The notes beneath the pieces were generated by a model. It was not told where the DNA came from. It searched no databases and was given only the letters and a program-made list of their open reading frames with translations. Below are positions 35,450 to 45,159 of a DNA stretch of 64,000 nt, piece after piece. Source of the stretch: Herbaspirillum sp. RTI4 (GTDB lineage: Bacteria; Pseudomonadota; Gammaproteobacteria; Burkholderiales; Burkholderiaceae_D); the NCBI RefSeq assembly GCF_034313965.1, contig NZ_JAVIWQ010000002.1:2914001-2978000 (forward strand), read 5' to 3'. The translations under genes and the position numbers were made by a program. How positions within the stretch are numbered: the stretch's first letter is position 1; each line of letters opens with the position of its first letter.

Positions 35450-37036
35450 TTACTGACGAACCTGATCCAGTACGTTGATATCGTCGTTGTTATGCAGATG
35501 CGGCGCAATCCATCCGTTCTGATCGTAATCGGCCAGACATTGATCTACCAGCGCCGTCATCTTGGCCATCGAACCCGAACCCTGTGCGTGACGCAGACAC
35601 TGCATACGGATTTCTTCCTGACTGCCGGCATAGTTGATTTCATACAACTCGTGACGGCCGCCGAATTCGGTACCGATGGCATCCCACAACAATTTCAGAA
35701 TCTTGATCCGTTCCACATGATCCATGCCGCCTGATCCGCGTACATAGCGGGCCAGATACGCATCGATGACCGGATTTTTCAAATCACGCGCACCGGAAGG
35801 CAGGTAAATCAAGCCGCTGGCGACGATCTCTTCGATGATTTTCTTGATGGTGGTGTAAGCCTGCGGTGCCAGCACGCGATAAGCCTGCTGTGCTTCGGTA
35901 TCCGGCATCCAGCTACCGTTTTTCCACGACGCGGAATTGCCGATCATCGCTTCCGTCAGCGACCAGAAGGTATTGCGCCAGGCAATCACTTCACCGACCG
36001 AGGCTTGCACGCCGCGAAATTCCATGGTACCGGTACATTTCAAGGCCTTCACCAGCAAGCCGCTGATGAAATCCAGCTTCACCGCCAGACGGGTACAGGC
36101 CTGCATCGGGAACAAACGACCGAAACCGCCTTGCGGGAACCAGTTGCGGCAGCGATCGAGGTCGCGGTAAATCAGCACGTTTTCCCAAGGGATAAAGGCA
36201 TTGTCGAGAATCAGAATCGCATCGTTTTCATCGAAACGGCTGGACAGCGGATAGTCGTACGGAGCGCCGGTGAGGCCCGCGTTCAATTCATACGAAGGGC
36301 GGCAGATCAGTTTCATGCCGGGGGTATCCATGCCGGCGATGAACATCAGCGCCAGATCGGTGTTGTCGCCCAGCAAACCGGCGGAACCTTGTCCGATGAA
36401 GTTGTAATGCGTCAGCGCCGAGCAGGTTGCTACCACTTTAGCGCCGCTGACATAAATGCCGGCGTCAGTTTCGCGGTCGACGGTCATGAAGACATCACGC
36501 ACTTCGTCTACTGGTTTATCGCGATCGATAGGGGGATTGACGATGGCGTGATTCAAATACAGACCCGCTTCCTGAATCCGCTTGTACCAGCTACGGGCGT
36601 TGGCTTCGAATTTGCCGTAGAACTCGGGCACGATGCCGAGTGCGCTACCGAACGCGGCTTTGTAGTCGGGCGTGCGGCCCATCCAGCCGTAGCTCATGCG
36701 CGACCATGCGGCAATCGCATCGCGCTGTTCGCGCAATTCACCAGCGTTGCGCGCATAGCGGAAAAATTTGTGGGTATAGCCGCCATTGCCGGTATCGGTT
36801 TCCCAGCACAGTTCATCTTTGGTGGCGGGATCGTGCAGCGCGTCGTAGAGCTTGGCAATCGATGCCGCCGAATTGCGGAAGGCGGGATGCGTGGTGACGT
36901 CCTTGACGCGGTCGCCGTAAATATAAATTTCACGGTTGTCGCGCAGCGAGGCCAGATACTCGGCGCCGGTAAACGGGCGAGTCTTGTCGGCGCGGATGTC
37001 TTCGGGATACGGTTGCGGCAGGTCGCGGGATGTCAT
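35450..37036 (-). CDS. hpaB: 4-hydroxyphenylacetate 3-monooxygenase, oxygenase component HpaB
   Basis: 528 aa FADH2-dependent hydroxylase that turns 4-hydroxyphenylacetate into 3,4-dihydroxyphenylacetate. RPFTGAEYLASLRDNREIYIYGDRV is the family N-terminus; AWSRMSYGWMGRTPDYKAAF, VSGAKVVATCSALTHYNFI and YDYPLSSRFDENDAILILDNAFIPWENVLIY cover flavin and substrate sites. ATG 37036 has GGAGA upstream. It sits in hpaR-hpaA-hpaB-hpaC order. The 90-residue C-terminus (GTEFGGRHELYEINYAGSQEE) matches the large-subunit family. Confidence 0.95.
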   Translation of the reverse strand: MTSRDLPQPYPEDIRADKTRPFTGAEYLASLRDNREIYIYGDRVKDVTTHPAFRNSAASIAKLYDALHDPATKDELCWETDTGNGGYTHKFFRYARNAGELREQRDAIAAWSRMSYGWMGRTPDYKAAFGSALGIVPEFYGKFEANARSWYKRIQEAGLYLNHAIVNPPIDRDKPVDEVRDVFMTVDRETDAGIYVSGAKVVATCSALTHYNFIGQGSAGLLGDNTDLALMFIAGMDTPGMKLICRPSYELNAGLTGAPYDYPLSSRFDENDAILILDNAFIPWENVLIYRDLDRCRNWFPQGGFGRLFPMQACTRLAVKLDFISGLLVKALKCTGTMEFRGVQASVGEVIAWRNTFWSLTEAMIGNSASWKNGSWMPDTEAQQAYRVLAPQAYTTIKKIIEEIVASGLIYLPSGARDLKNPVIDAYLARYVRGSGGMDHVERIKILKLLWDAIGTEFGGRHELYEINYAGSQEEIRMQCLRHAQGSGSMAKMTALVDQCLADYDQNGWIAPHLHNNDDINVLDQVRQ

Positions 37037-37146
37037 GCGTGTCTCCATCTTTATAGTTGTTCGATGGAGTGATGATGCCTTTGATCAAGAGGGAACCCAA
37101 TGCACCTACGCTGGAATCGTTGGTACTTTTCATGCCTTCACAGGGC

Positions 37147-38067
37147 CTAGGCCCTGGTACGCATCTCGTCGCGCCACTCCCCAGGTGCAAAAGCGACATG
37201 CATACGGAAGAAACGGCTGAAATAGGAAACGTCCTTGAAGCCCAGTTCGTAAGCCAGCTCCGAGATGGACACCGCTGAAAACAGCAATCGGCGTTTGGCT
37301 TCCTGCAACAAACGATCATGCACCAGCCGCTTGGAAGGAATATCGGCCACGCGGCGGCAGATGTCGTTCAGGCGCGATTCGGTCAGACTGAGCGCCACGG
37401 CGTATTGCAGCAAGGTCCAGTGTTGTCGGAAGTTGGTTTCGATCAATTGATTGAAATGCTGAAAAATCTGCACATCCACCTGCCGCAAAGACTTGCCGGT
37501 GGCAGAAGATAAAGATGAAGGCAGACGCGCCATGGATACCAATCCGAGCCGCGTCAGCGCTACCAGATTCAATTGCCGCCCCACCGCATCGGACGCGAAT
37601 TCGGTATTAATCAGCGCAAAGTAATTCAGCAATCGCGCCGATTCTTCCGCGCTGACCGATTCTCCATCGCCCAAGGCAACGCATTTCGGCACATTCAGGC
37701 ATTGCTCCAGAACACCGCTGGGATCGCTGTTGAACAGCCGCCAGATCAATGGCTGTTTGACCGACAGCACATAACCTTCGGCATCGTCGCTGAGGATGAA
37801 AGCGTGCGTAACGGAAGGTGGCGTCAGAAAAAAAAGCGGTGCCTTGCCCTGATAGAAGCGGTCATCCAGGTGCAAACGCACTTCGCCGCGCGTGAGCAGA
37901 TGAATCTGGAATACCCGGTCATGCCGGTGAGCGATCATGTTGCGCCCGAAAAAATCCGCTAGCGTACTCAGTCGTTCGCAATGCACTTCTTCATCCTCAT
38001 ACCGAAGATCGAAGGTGCGCCCGAAATCGATATTGGGAATCGGACTACTGAGCGGGTGCGATTTCAC
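37147..38067 (-). CDS. hpaA: AraC-family activator HpaA
   Basis: 306 aa. The N-terminal cupin domain shows MIAHRHDRVFQIHLLTRGEVRLHLDD, the C-terminal part has the two AraC helix-turn-helix motifs (LTESRLNDICRRVADIPSKRLVHDRLLQEAKRRL and ISELAYELGFKDVSYFSRFFR). In enteric bacteria HpaA activates hpaBC with HPA as effector. GTG 38067 has GGGACATC before it and lies 14 bp from hpaR; ATG 38130 would overlap hpaR by 50 bp. Confidence 0.9.
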   Translation of the reverse strand: MKSHPLSSPIPNIDFGRTFDLRYEDEEVHCERLSTLADFFGRNMIAHRHDRVFQIHLLTRGEVRLHLDDRFYQGKAPLFFLTPPSVTHAFILSDDAEGYVLSVKQPLIWRLFNSDPSGVLEQCLNVPKCVALGDGESVSAEESARLLNYFALINTEFASDAVGRQLNLVALTRLGLVSMARLPSSLSSATGKSLRQVDVQIFQHFNQLIETNFRQHWTLLQYAVALSLTESRLNDICRRVADIPSKRLVHDRLLQEAKRRLLFSAVSISELAYELGFKDVSYFSRFFRMHVAFAPGEWRDEMRTRA

Positions 38068-38080
38068 GATGTCCCTGCGC

Positions 38081-38647
38081 CTACTCAGTGGCTGCGGTTC
38101 GCGTGGCGCGTGCTTTTTTGCCAGGCGCACCGACGGGAGCCGCCGACTTTCCGGCAGATAATTTTTTGATGGAAGTTTTTTTGCCGCTCAGTTCCAGATC
38201 GACCAGATCAATAGGGTTGTCCTGCTTGCTCAAAAACCCATCGAGGGCCTGATACAGACTGGCAACCGTCTCGGCACCGATACCGGCTTCCAGATTGGCA
38301 TACTGCTGTTCGATCAGCGGCGAGATGTCCTTGATCAGTGCATGACTCTTGCTCAACAGCGTCACCAGAATCCGCCGCTGATCGGTATCGACGCGGGTGC
38401 GCTCCACCAGCTGCATATCTTCCATGCGCACCAGAACGCCGGCCAGACTGGGACTGAGGATCTGGCAGGTTTCGCAGATCTGCCATTGCTCCATCGGCGC
38501 ATCGTTATCGCTGATGGCGCGGATGACGCGCCACTGCTGTTCGGTCAGGCCGTAATGATTGAGGATGCGGCGAAAATTGCCCATCACGCATTCACGCGCC
38601 TGCAACAGCAATAGGGCAAGGTTCCTGTGTTTGGACATTTTTTCCAT
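38081..38647 (-). CDS. hpaR: MarR-family repressor HpaR
   Basis: 188 aa. It carries HRNLALLLLQARECVMGNFRRIL, GLTEQQWRVIRAI and LSPSLAGVLVRMEDMQLVERTRVDTDQRR, the MarR winged helix with the typical DxR wing. In other species HpaR represses the meta-cleavage operon and is relieved by HPA-type ligands. It ends with a Lys/Ala-rich tail (KKTSIKKLSAGKSAA) that is longer than in the enteric protein. It is divergent from hpaG with the operators between them. A closely related paralog lies at 52360-52872. Confidence 0.93.
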   Translation of the reverse strand: MEKMSKHRNLALLLLQARECVMGNFRRILNHYGLTEQQWRVIRAISDNDAPMEQWQICETCQILSPSLAGVLVRMEDMQLVERTRVDTDQRRILVTLLSKSHALIKDISPLIEQQYANLEAGIGAETVASLYQALDGFLSKQDNPIDLVDLELSGKKTSIKKLSAGKSAAPVGAPGKKARATRTAATE

Positions 38648-38748
38648 GGGGTTCTGCCTTCGTCCGACGGTTCTATTCAAGACACCGCTATGCGCCCTCA
38701 GCGCAGATGACAAACCCTTGCCACCTGCAAAATAAAACTGAAATCTGA

Positions 38749-38778
38749 TTGACACCCTAACATATTAGTAATTATATT
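38749..38778 (+). promoter_or_regulatory. Promoter of the hpaGEDFHI operon
   Basis: TTGACA (38749-38754), 18-bp spacer, TATATT (38773-38778), giving an expected start near 38785 and a 5' leader of about 270 nt. A perfect -35 and a good -10 box. Read from sequence only. Confidence 0.65.
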
Positions 38779-38797
38779 GTAGAACATATTAGCTAAT
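38758..38797. promoter_or_regulatory. HpaR operators: two direct AACATATTAG words
   Basis: AACATATTAG occurs at 38759-38768, inside the promoter spacer, and at 38783-38792, at the expected transcription start. The 24-bp spacing puts both on similar helix faces. A bound repressor would block the promoter at both places. The same word is found before the ABC transporter operon at 52203-52211. Confidence 0.65.
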
Positions 38798-38817
38798 AGC
38801 TTAGAAAAACGATTACA

Positions 38818-38883
38818 GAGCCTCTGAAGAAATTTGATGTGTCGCGCTGATATTGCGTCGAGCAACAGATTCATCAGAGGCTC
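38818..38883 (+). repeat. Inverted repeat in the hpaG leader
   Basis: GAGCCTCTGA (38818-38827) and TCAGAGGCTC (38874-38883) are perfect inverted copies separated by 46 bp, within the expected 5' leader of the hpaG operon. The rest of the 408-bp hpaR-hpaG gap (38648-39055) holds no gene. Confidence 0.5.
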
Positions 38884-39055
38884 ATGAATAAACAGAGACC
38901 GCCGGGAAACATCCGGCAACCGAATGCAACATTGCCGCCGAAGACCCGCCGCAAAACCGTTCTTCCTGACAATCTTCAGTGGATTTCTCTCTTTGTTATT
39001 CCCGCACTGAAGCTTCCTCATCGAACCACTTGACGCTCCTCATTGGAAAGTGAAC

Positions 39056-40537
39056 ATGCCTAACCCGATTTTTCCTGCCGCAATCAAGGGCGTCGTCTAC
39101 GGCGTCGTCCTCAATGACCATCATTCTCTGCAAGGCATCGGCAGCGCCCTCAATGAAGCACCCTACAAAGCCGCTCCCAAAGCCCCGGTGTTGTATATCA
39201 AGACCGCCAATACGCTCACCGGCAACGGTGCCAGCGTGGCACTGCCGCCCGGTGCAGAGAAGCTGGAAATCGGCGCAACTATCGGTATCGTCATCGGCAC
39301 ACCGGCTGCGCGCCTCAATGCGGCCGATGCGCCAGCGGTCATCGCCGGTTACGCCATCGTCGCCGATCTGAGCCTGCCGCACAGCAGCTATTACCGCCCG
39401 GCCATACGCGAAAAATGTTTCGACAAGGCCTGCGTCATCGGCAATCAGATCATCACCGCAGAACAACTCCCTGCCCTGTCGGAACTGGAAATCCTCACCC
39501 TGATCAACGGCGTCGAAACCGACCGCCGCGCCCTGCGCGATCTGGTGCGCGACGTACCCACACTGCTGCAGGATGTCAGCGAATTCATGACCCTGCGTAG
39601 CGGCGACATGCTATTGGTCGGCGTGCGCTGGCAAGCACCGGTGGCCGGTGCAGGCGATCAGGTCCAAATCCGCATTACCGGCATGGGTGAGCTGAATTTC
39701 AACATCGCCGCAGCGATTCCCGCCATCAGGGCAGCAAGCAGCAAAGCGCGCACACCACAGGCCAACGCCGCCAAACGCGGTCGCATCTTTTACAACGGCG
39801 CAGTGCATGAAGTCCGTCCCGCCGCCGATGGCCGCATCCAACTCGCCGACGGCAGAACGCTGGCCGAAACCGAAGCGCACTGGCTGCCGCCGATAGAACC
39901 GGGCGCCATCTTCGCGCTCGGTCTGAATTACGCCGACCATGCCAAAGAACTCTCCTTCAGCGCACCGACACAACCGCTCGTGTTTCTCAAAGGCCCGAAC
40001 GCACTGGTCGGCCATCACAGCCACACCCGCCGTCCTGCCGACGCCACCTACATGCACTATGAATGCGAACTGGCCGTCGTCATCGGCAAGCACGCCAAAA
40101 ACGTCCACCGTGACGACGCCTACGATTACGTGGCCGGCTACACCGTTGCCAACGACTATGCGATCCGCGATTATCTGGAAAATTATTACCGGCCCAATCT
40201 GCGCGTCAAAAACCGCGACGCCTGCACTCCCATCGGCCCATGGCTGGTCGATGCCGCCGCCGTACCGAACCCGATGAATCTGCGCCTGAGCACCTCCGTC
40301 AACGACAAAGTGACACAGAGCGGCAATACCGCCGACATGGTGTTCGACATTCCGGCGCTGATCGAATATCTATCGTCCTTCATGACGCTGTCGCCGGGCG
40401 ACATCATCCTCACCGGCACACCGGAAGGTCTGGCCGATGTAATGCCGGGCGACTGCATCGTCACCGAAATCGAAGGCATAGGACGACTGGTCAACACCAT
40501 CGTCAGCGACGATACCTATTTCAATACGCCACTTTGA
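39056..40537 (+). CDS. hpaG: Bifunctional HPA-pathway isomerase/decarboxylase HpaG (HpcE)
   Basis: 493 aa made of two fused fumarylacetoacetase-type domains. The first (residues ~1-215) has VVYGVVLNDHHSL and PHSSYYRPAIREKCFDKAC. The second (~250-490) has GLNYADHAKEL, YECELAVVIGK and DIILTGTPEGLADVMPGD. The enzyme decarboxylates 5-oxopent-3-ene-1,2,5-tricarboxylate and isomerises the product. ATG 39056 has GGAAAG upstream; GTG 39050 is in frame. It is the first gene of the rightward operon. Confidence 0.94.
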   Translation: MPNPIFPAAIKGVVYGVVLNDHHSLQGIGSALNEAPYKAAPKAPVLYIKTANTLTGNGASVALPPGAEKLEIGATIGIVIGTPAARLNAADAPAVIAGYAIVADLSLPHSSYYRPAIREKCFDKACVIGNQIITAEQLPALSELEILTLINGVETDRRALRDLVRDVPTLLQDVSEFMTLRSGDMLLVGVRWQAPVAGAGDQVQIRITGMGELNFNIAAAIPAIRAASSKARTPQANAAKRGRIFYNGAVHEVRPAADGRIQLADGRTLAETEAHWLPPIEPGAIFALGLNYADHAKELSFSAPTQPLVFLKGPNALVGHHSHTRRPADATYMHYECELAVVIGKHAKNVHRDDAYDYVAGYTVANDYAIRDYLENYYRPNLRVKNRDACTPIGPWLVDAAAVPNPMNLRLSTSVNDKVTQSGNTADMVFDIPALIEYLSSFMTLSPGDIILTGTPEGLADVMPGDCIVTEIEGIGRLVNTIVSDDTYFNTPL

Positions 40538-40594
40538 GCAAGCCTCTTTGAGCACGCCTTTTTGAACACGTCTTTTTAATAAGCGACCGACACC

Positions 40595-42049
40595 ATGATC
40601 AAACATCTCATCAACGGCAAACAAGTCGAAAGCGCCCGCACTTTCGAAACGCGCAATCCATCGAACAATGAAGTCATTGCCGAAGTCGCCCGTGGCGGCG
40701 AAGCCGAAGTTGCCGCCGCCGTGCAGGCGGCCAAAGATGCCTTCCCGGCATGGGCCGGCAAGCCAGCGGCTGAACGCGCCAAACTGATGCGCAAGCTGGG
40801 CGAACTGATTACGCAAAACGTCCCCGAGCTGGCCGACATGGAAACCCGCGATACCGGGCAAGTCATCGGCCAGACCAAGAAAGCGCTGATTCCACGCGCA
40901 GCCGACAACTTCCACTTCTTCGCTGAAATCGCCACCCACATGGACGGCGAAGCGTATCAATCGGACACCGATCATCTGAACTACACCATGTGGAAACCGG
41001 TCGGCGTCTGCGCCCTGATTTCGCCCTGGAACGTACCGTTCATGACCGCCACCTGGAAAACCGCACCCTGCCTCGCACTCGGCAATACCGCCGTGATGAA
41101 GATGTCGGAACTGTCGCCGCTGACCGCCGACCGTCTCGGACAACTGGTGCTGGAAGCCGGCATTCCGGCCGGGGTTTTCAACGTCGTGCATGGCACCGGG
41201 CAAGAAGCCGGCGAACCGCTGATCAGCCATCCCGATGTGCGCGCCATTTCCTTCACCGGCAGCACGCTCACCGGTAACCGCATCGTCAAACAAGCCGGAC
41301 TGAAAAAATACTCGATGGAGCTGGGCGGCAAATCGCCGTTCATCATCTTCGATGACGCCGACTATGAACGCGCGCTCGACGCGGCCATCTTCATGATCTT
41401 TTCGAATAACGGAGAACGCTGCACCGCCGGTTCGCGCATCCTGGTTCAGCGCGGCATCTACGACAAATTCGTCGTCGATTTCGCCGCCCGCGCTTCGCGC
41501 CTGCAAGTCGGCGATCCGCTCGATCCGAATACCATCATCGGCCCGATGATCAGCCCCGAACATCAGCAAAAAGTGGCACGCTATATCGCTATCGGCAAAG
41601 AAGAAGGCGCCCGCGTGGTATTCGGCGGCGGCACGCTCGATTTGCCAGCGCATCTGAAAAACGGCAACTGGATTCAGCCCACCGTGTTTGCCGACGTCGA
41701 CAACCGCATGCGGATTGCACAGGAAGAAATTTTTGGCCCGGTACCCTGCCTGATTCCCTTCAGCGATGAAGCCGAGGCTCTGCGCATCGCCAACGACAGC
41801 ATCTACGGCTTGTCCTCCTACGTCTGGACTGAAAACACCGGACGCGCCCTGCGCATGGGTCGTGGCGTAGAAGCCGGCATGGTGTTCATCAACAGCCAGA
41901 ACGTGCGCGACCTGCGCCAGCCTTTCGGTGGCGTCAAGGGTTCCGGCACCGGACGCGAAGGCAATCATTACAGTTTTGAAGTGTTCTGCGAAGCCAAGAA
42001 CGTCTGCCTGTCGTATGGCAGCCATCCGATTCCACGCTGGGGCGTCTGA
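40595..42049 (+). CDS. hpaE: 5-carboxymethyl-2-hydroxymuconate semialdehyde dehydrogenase HpaE
   Basis: 484 aa aldehyde dehydrogenase using NAD. ISPWNVPFMTATWKTAPCLALGN, SMELGGKSPFIIFDDAD with the catalytic Glu and NNGERCTAGSRILVQ with the catalytic Cys are present, and GGVKGSGTGREGNHYSFEVF matches HpaE. It oxidises the ring-cleavage product. It starts 57 bp after hpaG. The last residues HPIPRWGV are also typical. Confidence 0.94.
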   Translation: MIKHLINGKQVESARTFETRNPSNNEVIAEVARGGEAEVAAAVQAAKDAFPAWAGKPAAERAKLMRKLGELITQNVPELADMETRDTGQVIGQTKKALIPRAADNFHFFAEIATHMDGEAYQSDTDHLNYTMWKPVGVCALISPWNVPFMTATWKTAPCLALGNTAVMKMSELSPLTADRLGQLVLEAGIPAGVFNVVHGTGQEAGEPLISHPDVRAISFTGSTLTGNRIVKQAGLKKYSMELGGKSPFIIFDDADYERALDAAIFMIFSNNGERCTAGSRILVQRGIYDKFVVDFAARASRLQVGDPLDPNTIIGPMISPEHQQKVARYIAIGKEEGARVVFGGGTLDLPAHLKNGNWIQPTVFADVDNRMRIAQEEIFGPVPCLIPFSDEAEALRIANDSIYGLSSYVWTENTGRALRMGRGVEAGMVFINSQNVRDLRQPFGGVKGSGTGREGNHYSFEVFCEAKNVCLSYGSHPIPRWGV

Positions 42050-42134
42050 AGCCCGGAAAGCAGGTAACGGGCATTTTTTCCACCGACACATTGCGCGTAC
42101 CACATTACGCACCATCAAGAAGGAGCCTCTGAAC

Positions 42135-42998
42135 ATGGGCAAACTGGCACTCGCGGCAAAAATCACCCACGTCCCCTCGATGTATCTGTCTGAATTCGAC
42201 GGCCCCAACAAGGGCTGTCGACAGGCCGCCATCGATGGTCATCTGGAAATCGGCCGCCGTTGCCGTGAGCTGGGCGTCGATACCATCGTCGTGTTCGACG
42301 TGCATTGGCTGGTCAATTCGGAATACCACATCAATTGCGGCCCGCATTTCAAAGGCGTCTACACCAGCAATGAATTGCCGCACTTCATCAAGAATCTGCC
42401 CTACGAATATCCGGGCAATCCGGCGCTGGGCCATCTGATCGCCGATGTTGCCAACGACATGGGCGTGCAGTCACGCGCTCATAGCGATACCACGCTGGAA
42501 CTGGAATACGGCACGCTGGTGCCGATGCGCTACATGAATGCCGACCAGCACTTCAAGGTCGTCAGCGTTGCCGGCTGGTGCGTCTGGCACGATCTGGCCG
42601 ACAGCGCCCGCTTCGGCCTGGCAGTGCGCAAAGCCATCGAAGAACGCTACGACGGCACTGTCGCCGTACTGGCCAGCGGCTCGCTGTCGCATCACTTTGC
42701 CGACAACGGTACTGCGCCGGATTTCATGCACAAGGTCTACAACCCCTTCCTGGAACAGATGGACCGCAGCGTGGTGGAATTGTGGAAGCAAGGCGACTGG
42801 AAAACCTTCCTCGACATGCTGCCCCTGTACAACGAAAAATGCTGGGGCGAAGGCGGCATGCACGATACCGCCATGCTGCTCGGTCTGCTCGGCGGTCGCG
42901 ATTACGATCAGGGCGTGGAAGTCGTCACACCCTATTTCGGCAGTTCCGGCACCGGGCAAATCAATGCCATCTTCCCGGTCACGCCCTTAAAAACCTAA
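42135..42998 (+). CDS. hpaD: 3,4-dihydroxyphenylacetate 2,3-dioxygenase HpaD
   Basis: 287 aa, LigB-type extradiol dioxygenase with Fe(II). ITHVPSMYLSEF supplies the first His ligand, FDVHWLVNSEYHINC and HFKGVYTSNELPHFI the following ones. It opens the homoprotocatechuate ring. AAGGAG at 42119 precedes ATG 42135. The frame is open further upstream, but no RBS is there. GTLVPMRYMN and SGSLSHHFADNG are also conserved. Confidence 0.94.
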   Translation: MGKLALAAKITHVPSMYLSEFDGPNKGCRQAAIDGHLEIGRRCRELGVDTIVVFDVHWLVNSEYHINCGPHFKGVYTSNELPHFIKNLPYEYPGNPALGHLIADVANDMGVQSRAHSDTTLELEYGTLVPMRYMNADQHFKVVSVAGWCVWHDLADSARFGLAVRKAIEERYDGTVAVLASGSLSHHFADNGTAPDFMHKVYNPFLEQMDRSVVELWKQGDWKTFLDMLPLYNEKCWGEGGMHDTAMLLGLLGGRDYDQGVEVVTPYFGSSGTGQINAIFPVTPLKT

Positions 42999-43006
42999 GG
43001 ATCATC

Positions 43007-43402
43007 ATGCCCCACCTGACTCTGGAATACTCCGCCAACCTCCGCGACAACGGCCACCTGCGCGAGCTGTGCGGAAAACTGGCGCAATGCCTGATTGCGC
43101 AGCAGGCCGACGGCAAAGCGGTCTATCCGATCGGCGGCGTGCGCGTGCGTGCGCTGGCGGCGGAGGATTACTGCATTGCCGATGGCAACCCCGATGCGGC
43201 GTTCGTCCATGCCACCCTGAAGATAGGCGCAGGACGCAGCGAAGCGGTTAAAAAAATCACGGGCGACGCCCTGTTCGAGGTCATCAAAATCCACTTTGCC
43301 GAGGTGTTTTTACAAACCGGACTGGCCCTGTCGATGGAAATCAATGAATTCAGCGAAGCCGGTAGCTGGAAGCACAACAACCTGCACGCCCGTTTTCGCT
43401 GA
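43007..43402 (+). CDS. hpaF: 5-carboxymethyl-2-hydroxymuconate delta-isomerase HpaF
   Basis: 131 aa, tautomerase superfamily. The protein begins MPHLTLEYSANL, so Pro becomes the N-terminal catalytic base after Met removal. VRVRALAAEDYCIADG and FVHATLKIGAGRS are family patterns. It starts 9 bp after hpaD. It isomerises the dehydrogenated ring-cleavage product. The last segment LHARFR is standard. Confidence 0.93.
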   Translation: MPHLTLEYSANLRDNGHLRELCGKLAQCLIAQQADGKAVYPIGGVRVRALAAEDYCIADGNPDAAFVHATLKIGAGRSEAVKKITGDALFEVIKIHFAEVFLQTGLALSMEINEFSEAGSWKHNNLHARFR

Positions 43403-43489
43403 ACACGGCATCGCAAAACGACACCACAACACGGCATCGCTGAACTTTAACGCGCGCCATCCAACCAGCCACCGACTGAAAGAACGACC

Positions 43490-44293
43490 ATGCTGCCTCT
43501 GAGCACCCTCCAGGAACTGGCCCGCCAATTGAATGCAGCGGAAAAAAATCGCACCCAGCTGCGCCATTTTTCTCAGGCTTATCCCGAGATGACTATCGAG
43601 GACGGCTACGCCATCCAGCGCGAATGGGTCAAGCTGAAACTGAGCGAAGGCCGTACCATCAAGGGCCGTAAAATCGGCCTGACTTCGCGCGCCATGCAGC
43701 AATCCTCGCAGATCGACGAACCCGACTATGCCCCGCTGCTGGACGATATGTTCTTCAGTCAGGGCGGCGACATCCCCTTCGCCCGCTTTATTGCGCCCCG
43801 CGTGGAAGTCGAGCTGGCCTTCATACTCGGCAAGCCGCTCAGGGGGCCGAACGTCACCATGTTCGACGTCCTCGCCGCCACCGATTATGTGACGCCGGCG
43901 ATTGAAATCATCGACGCCCGCATCGAACAGTTCGACCGCGATACCAAAGCGCCGCGCAAAGTGTTCGATACCATTTCCGATTTCGCCGCCAATGCCGGCA
44001 TCGTCATGGGCGGCTTGCCGGTCAAACCGGATGCCGTCGATTTACGCTGGGTCGGCGCGATGCTCTATCGCAACGGCGTGATCGAAGAAACCGGGCTGGC
44101 TGCGGGCGTGCTGAATCATCCCGCCATCGGCGTGGCGTGGCTGGCCAATAAAATTTCCCCTTATGATGAGCAACTTAATGCCGGCGATGTGGTGCTGTCC
44201 GGCTCCTTCACCCGCCCGGTGGCGGCAGTGGTCGGCGACACCTTTCAGGCCGACTACGGCCCGCTCGGTCAGATCGCGTTTCGCTTCGTTTAA
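43490..44293 (+). CDS. hpaH: 2-oxo-hept-4-ene-1,7-dioate hydratase HpaH
   Basis: 267 aa. A Mg-dependent hydratase related to Mhp[32 protein letters not shown] is the signature, followed by [14 protein letters not shown] with the metal-ligand Glu residues. It adds water to 2-oxohept-4-ene-1,7-dioate. It begins 88 bp after hpaF. Confidence 0.94.
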   Translation: MLPLSTLQELARQLNAAEKNRTQLRHFSQAYPEMTIEDGYAIQREWVKLKLSEGRTIKGRKIGLTSRAMQQSSQIDEPDYAPLLDDMFFSQGGDIPFARFIAPRVEVELAFILGKPLRGPNVTMFDVLAATDYVTPAIEIIDARIEQFDRDTKAPRKVFDTISDFAANAGIVMGGLPVKPDAVDLRWVGAMLYRNGVIEETGLAAGVLNHPAIGVAWLANKISPYDEQLNAGDVVLSGSFTRPVAAVVGDTFQADYGPLGQIAFRFV

Positions 44294-44310
44294 AGAAAAG
44301 GAAATTTGCA

Positions 44311-45105
44311 ATGGATATGCCACGCAATACATTCAAGAAAAATTTACAGCAAGCGCAATTTCAGGCCGGCCTGTTCCTGGGCTTGGGCAGCCCGCTCAGC
44401 GCCGAAATTCTGGCCAGCTGCGGCTACGATTTCTTGCTGATCGACGCCGAACATGCGCCCAACGATGTGCGCTCGGTGCAGGCGCAATTGCAAGCCATGG
44501 CCGCCTATCCGGTGCAATGTCTGGTGCGTCCACCGAATCACGATGCCTCGCTGATCAAGCAATTGCTGGCCGCCGGTGTGCAAACGCTGCTGGTGCCGAT
44601 GGTGGATACCGCAGAACAAGCCGCCGCCCTCGTCAGCGCCATGCGCTATCCGCCCAAAGGCATACGCGGCGTCGGCACCGCGCTGGAACGCAGCGCCCGC
44701 TGGAACGCCGTCCCAACTTATTTTGCGGAAGTCGAAGACAACACCTGCCTGATCGTGCAAATCGAATCGCGCATCGGACTCGATAATCTGGAAGAAATTG
44801 CCAAAGTCGATGGCGTGGACGGCATCTTCATCGGCCCGGCCGATCTGGCGGCATCGCTGGGCTATCTGGGACAACCCGGCCATCCGGAAGTAAAAGCCGC
44901 GATCGAACAAGCCATTGACCGCATCGTCGCCAGCGGCAAAGCGGCCGGCGTATTTTCTACCGCGCCGGAACTAGCCAAAGCCTATCGCGCCCGGGGCGCT
45001 TGTTTTCTGGCGTTGGGCGCGGATACCAGCGTGCTGCGCAGCGCGGCGATTAGTTTGTTGAATACCGCCAAGCCAGCGGCGGGAGCGACTGGGGCGGCTT
45101 ATTGA
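44311..45105 (+). CDS. hpaI: 4-hydroxy-2-oxoheptane-1,7-dioate aldolase HpaI
   Basis: 264 aa class II aldolase. It yields pyruvate and succinic semialdehyde. GLGSPLSAEILASCGYDFLLIDAEHAPND, RPPNHDASLIKQLLAAGVQTLLVPMV and VQIESRIGLDNLEEIAKVDGVDGIFIGPADLAASLG are all present, with the conserved metal-ligand Glu and Asp. RBS AAAAGGAAA. Last gene of the operon; the next gene downstream has a different base composition. Confidence 0.95.
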   Translation: MDMPRNTFKKNLQQAQFQAGLFLGLGSPLSAEILASCGYDFLLIDAEHAPNDVRSVQAQLQAMAAYPVQCLVRPPNHDASLIKQLLAAGVQTLLVPMVDTAEQAAALVSAMRYPPKGIRGVGTALERSARWNAVPTYFAEVEDNTCLIVQIESRIGLDNLEEIAKVDGVDGIFIGPADLAASLGYLGQPGHPEVKAAIEQAIDRIVASGKAAGVFSTAPELAKAYRARGACFLALGADTSVLRSAAISLLNTAKPAAGATGAAY

Positions 45106-45159
45106 AGTGGAGTGCTGCATTTTTCAAATAAAAAAATGTTTTTCACGGGATAGTTACGC

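Noticed and set aside
40370..42232. 620-residue minus-strand frame opposite hpaG and hpaE
   Set aside because: Antisense shadow of two catabolic enzymes with intact catalytic motifs on the plus strand.
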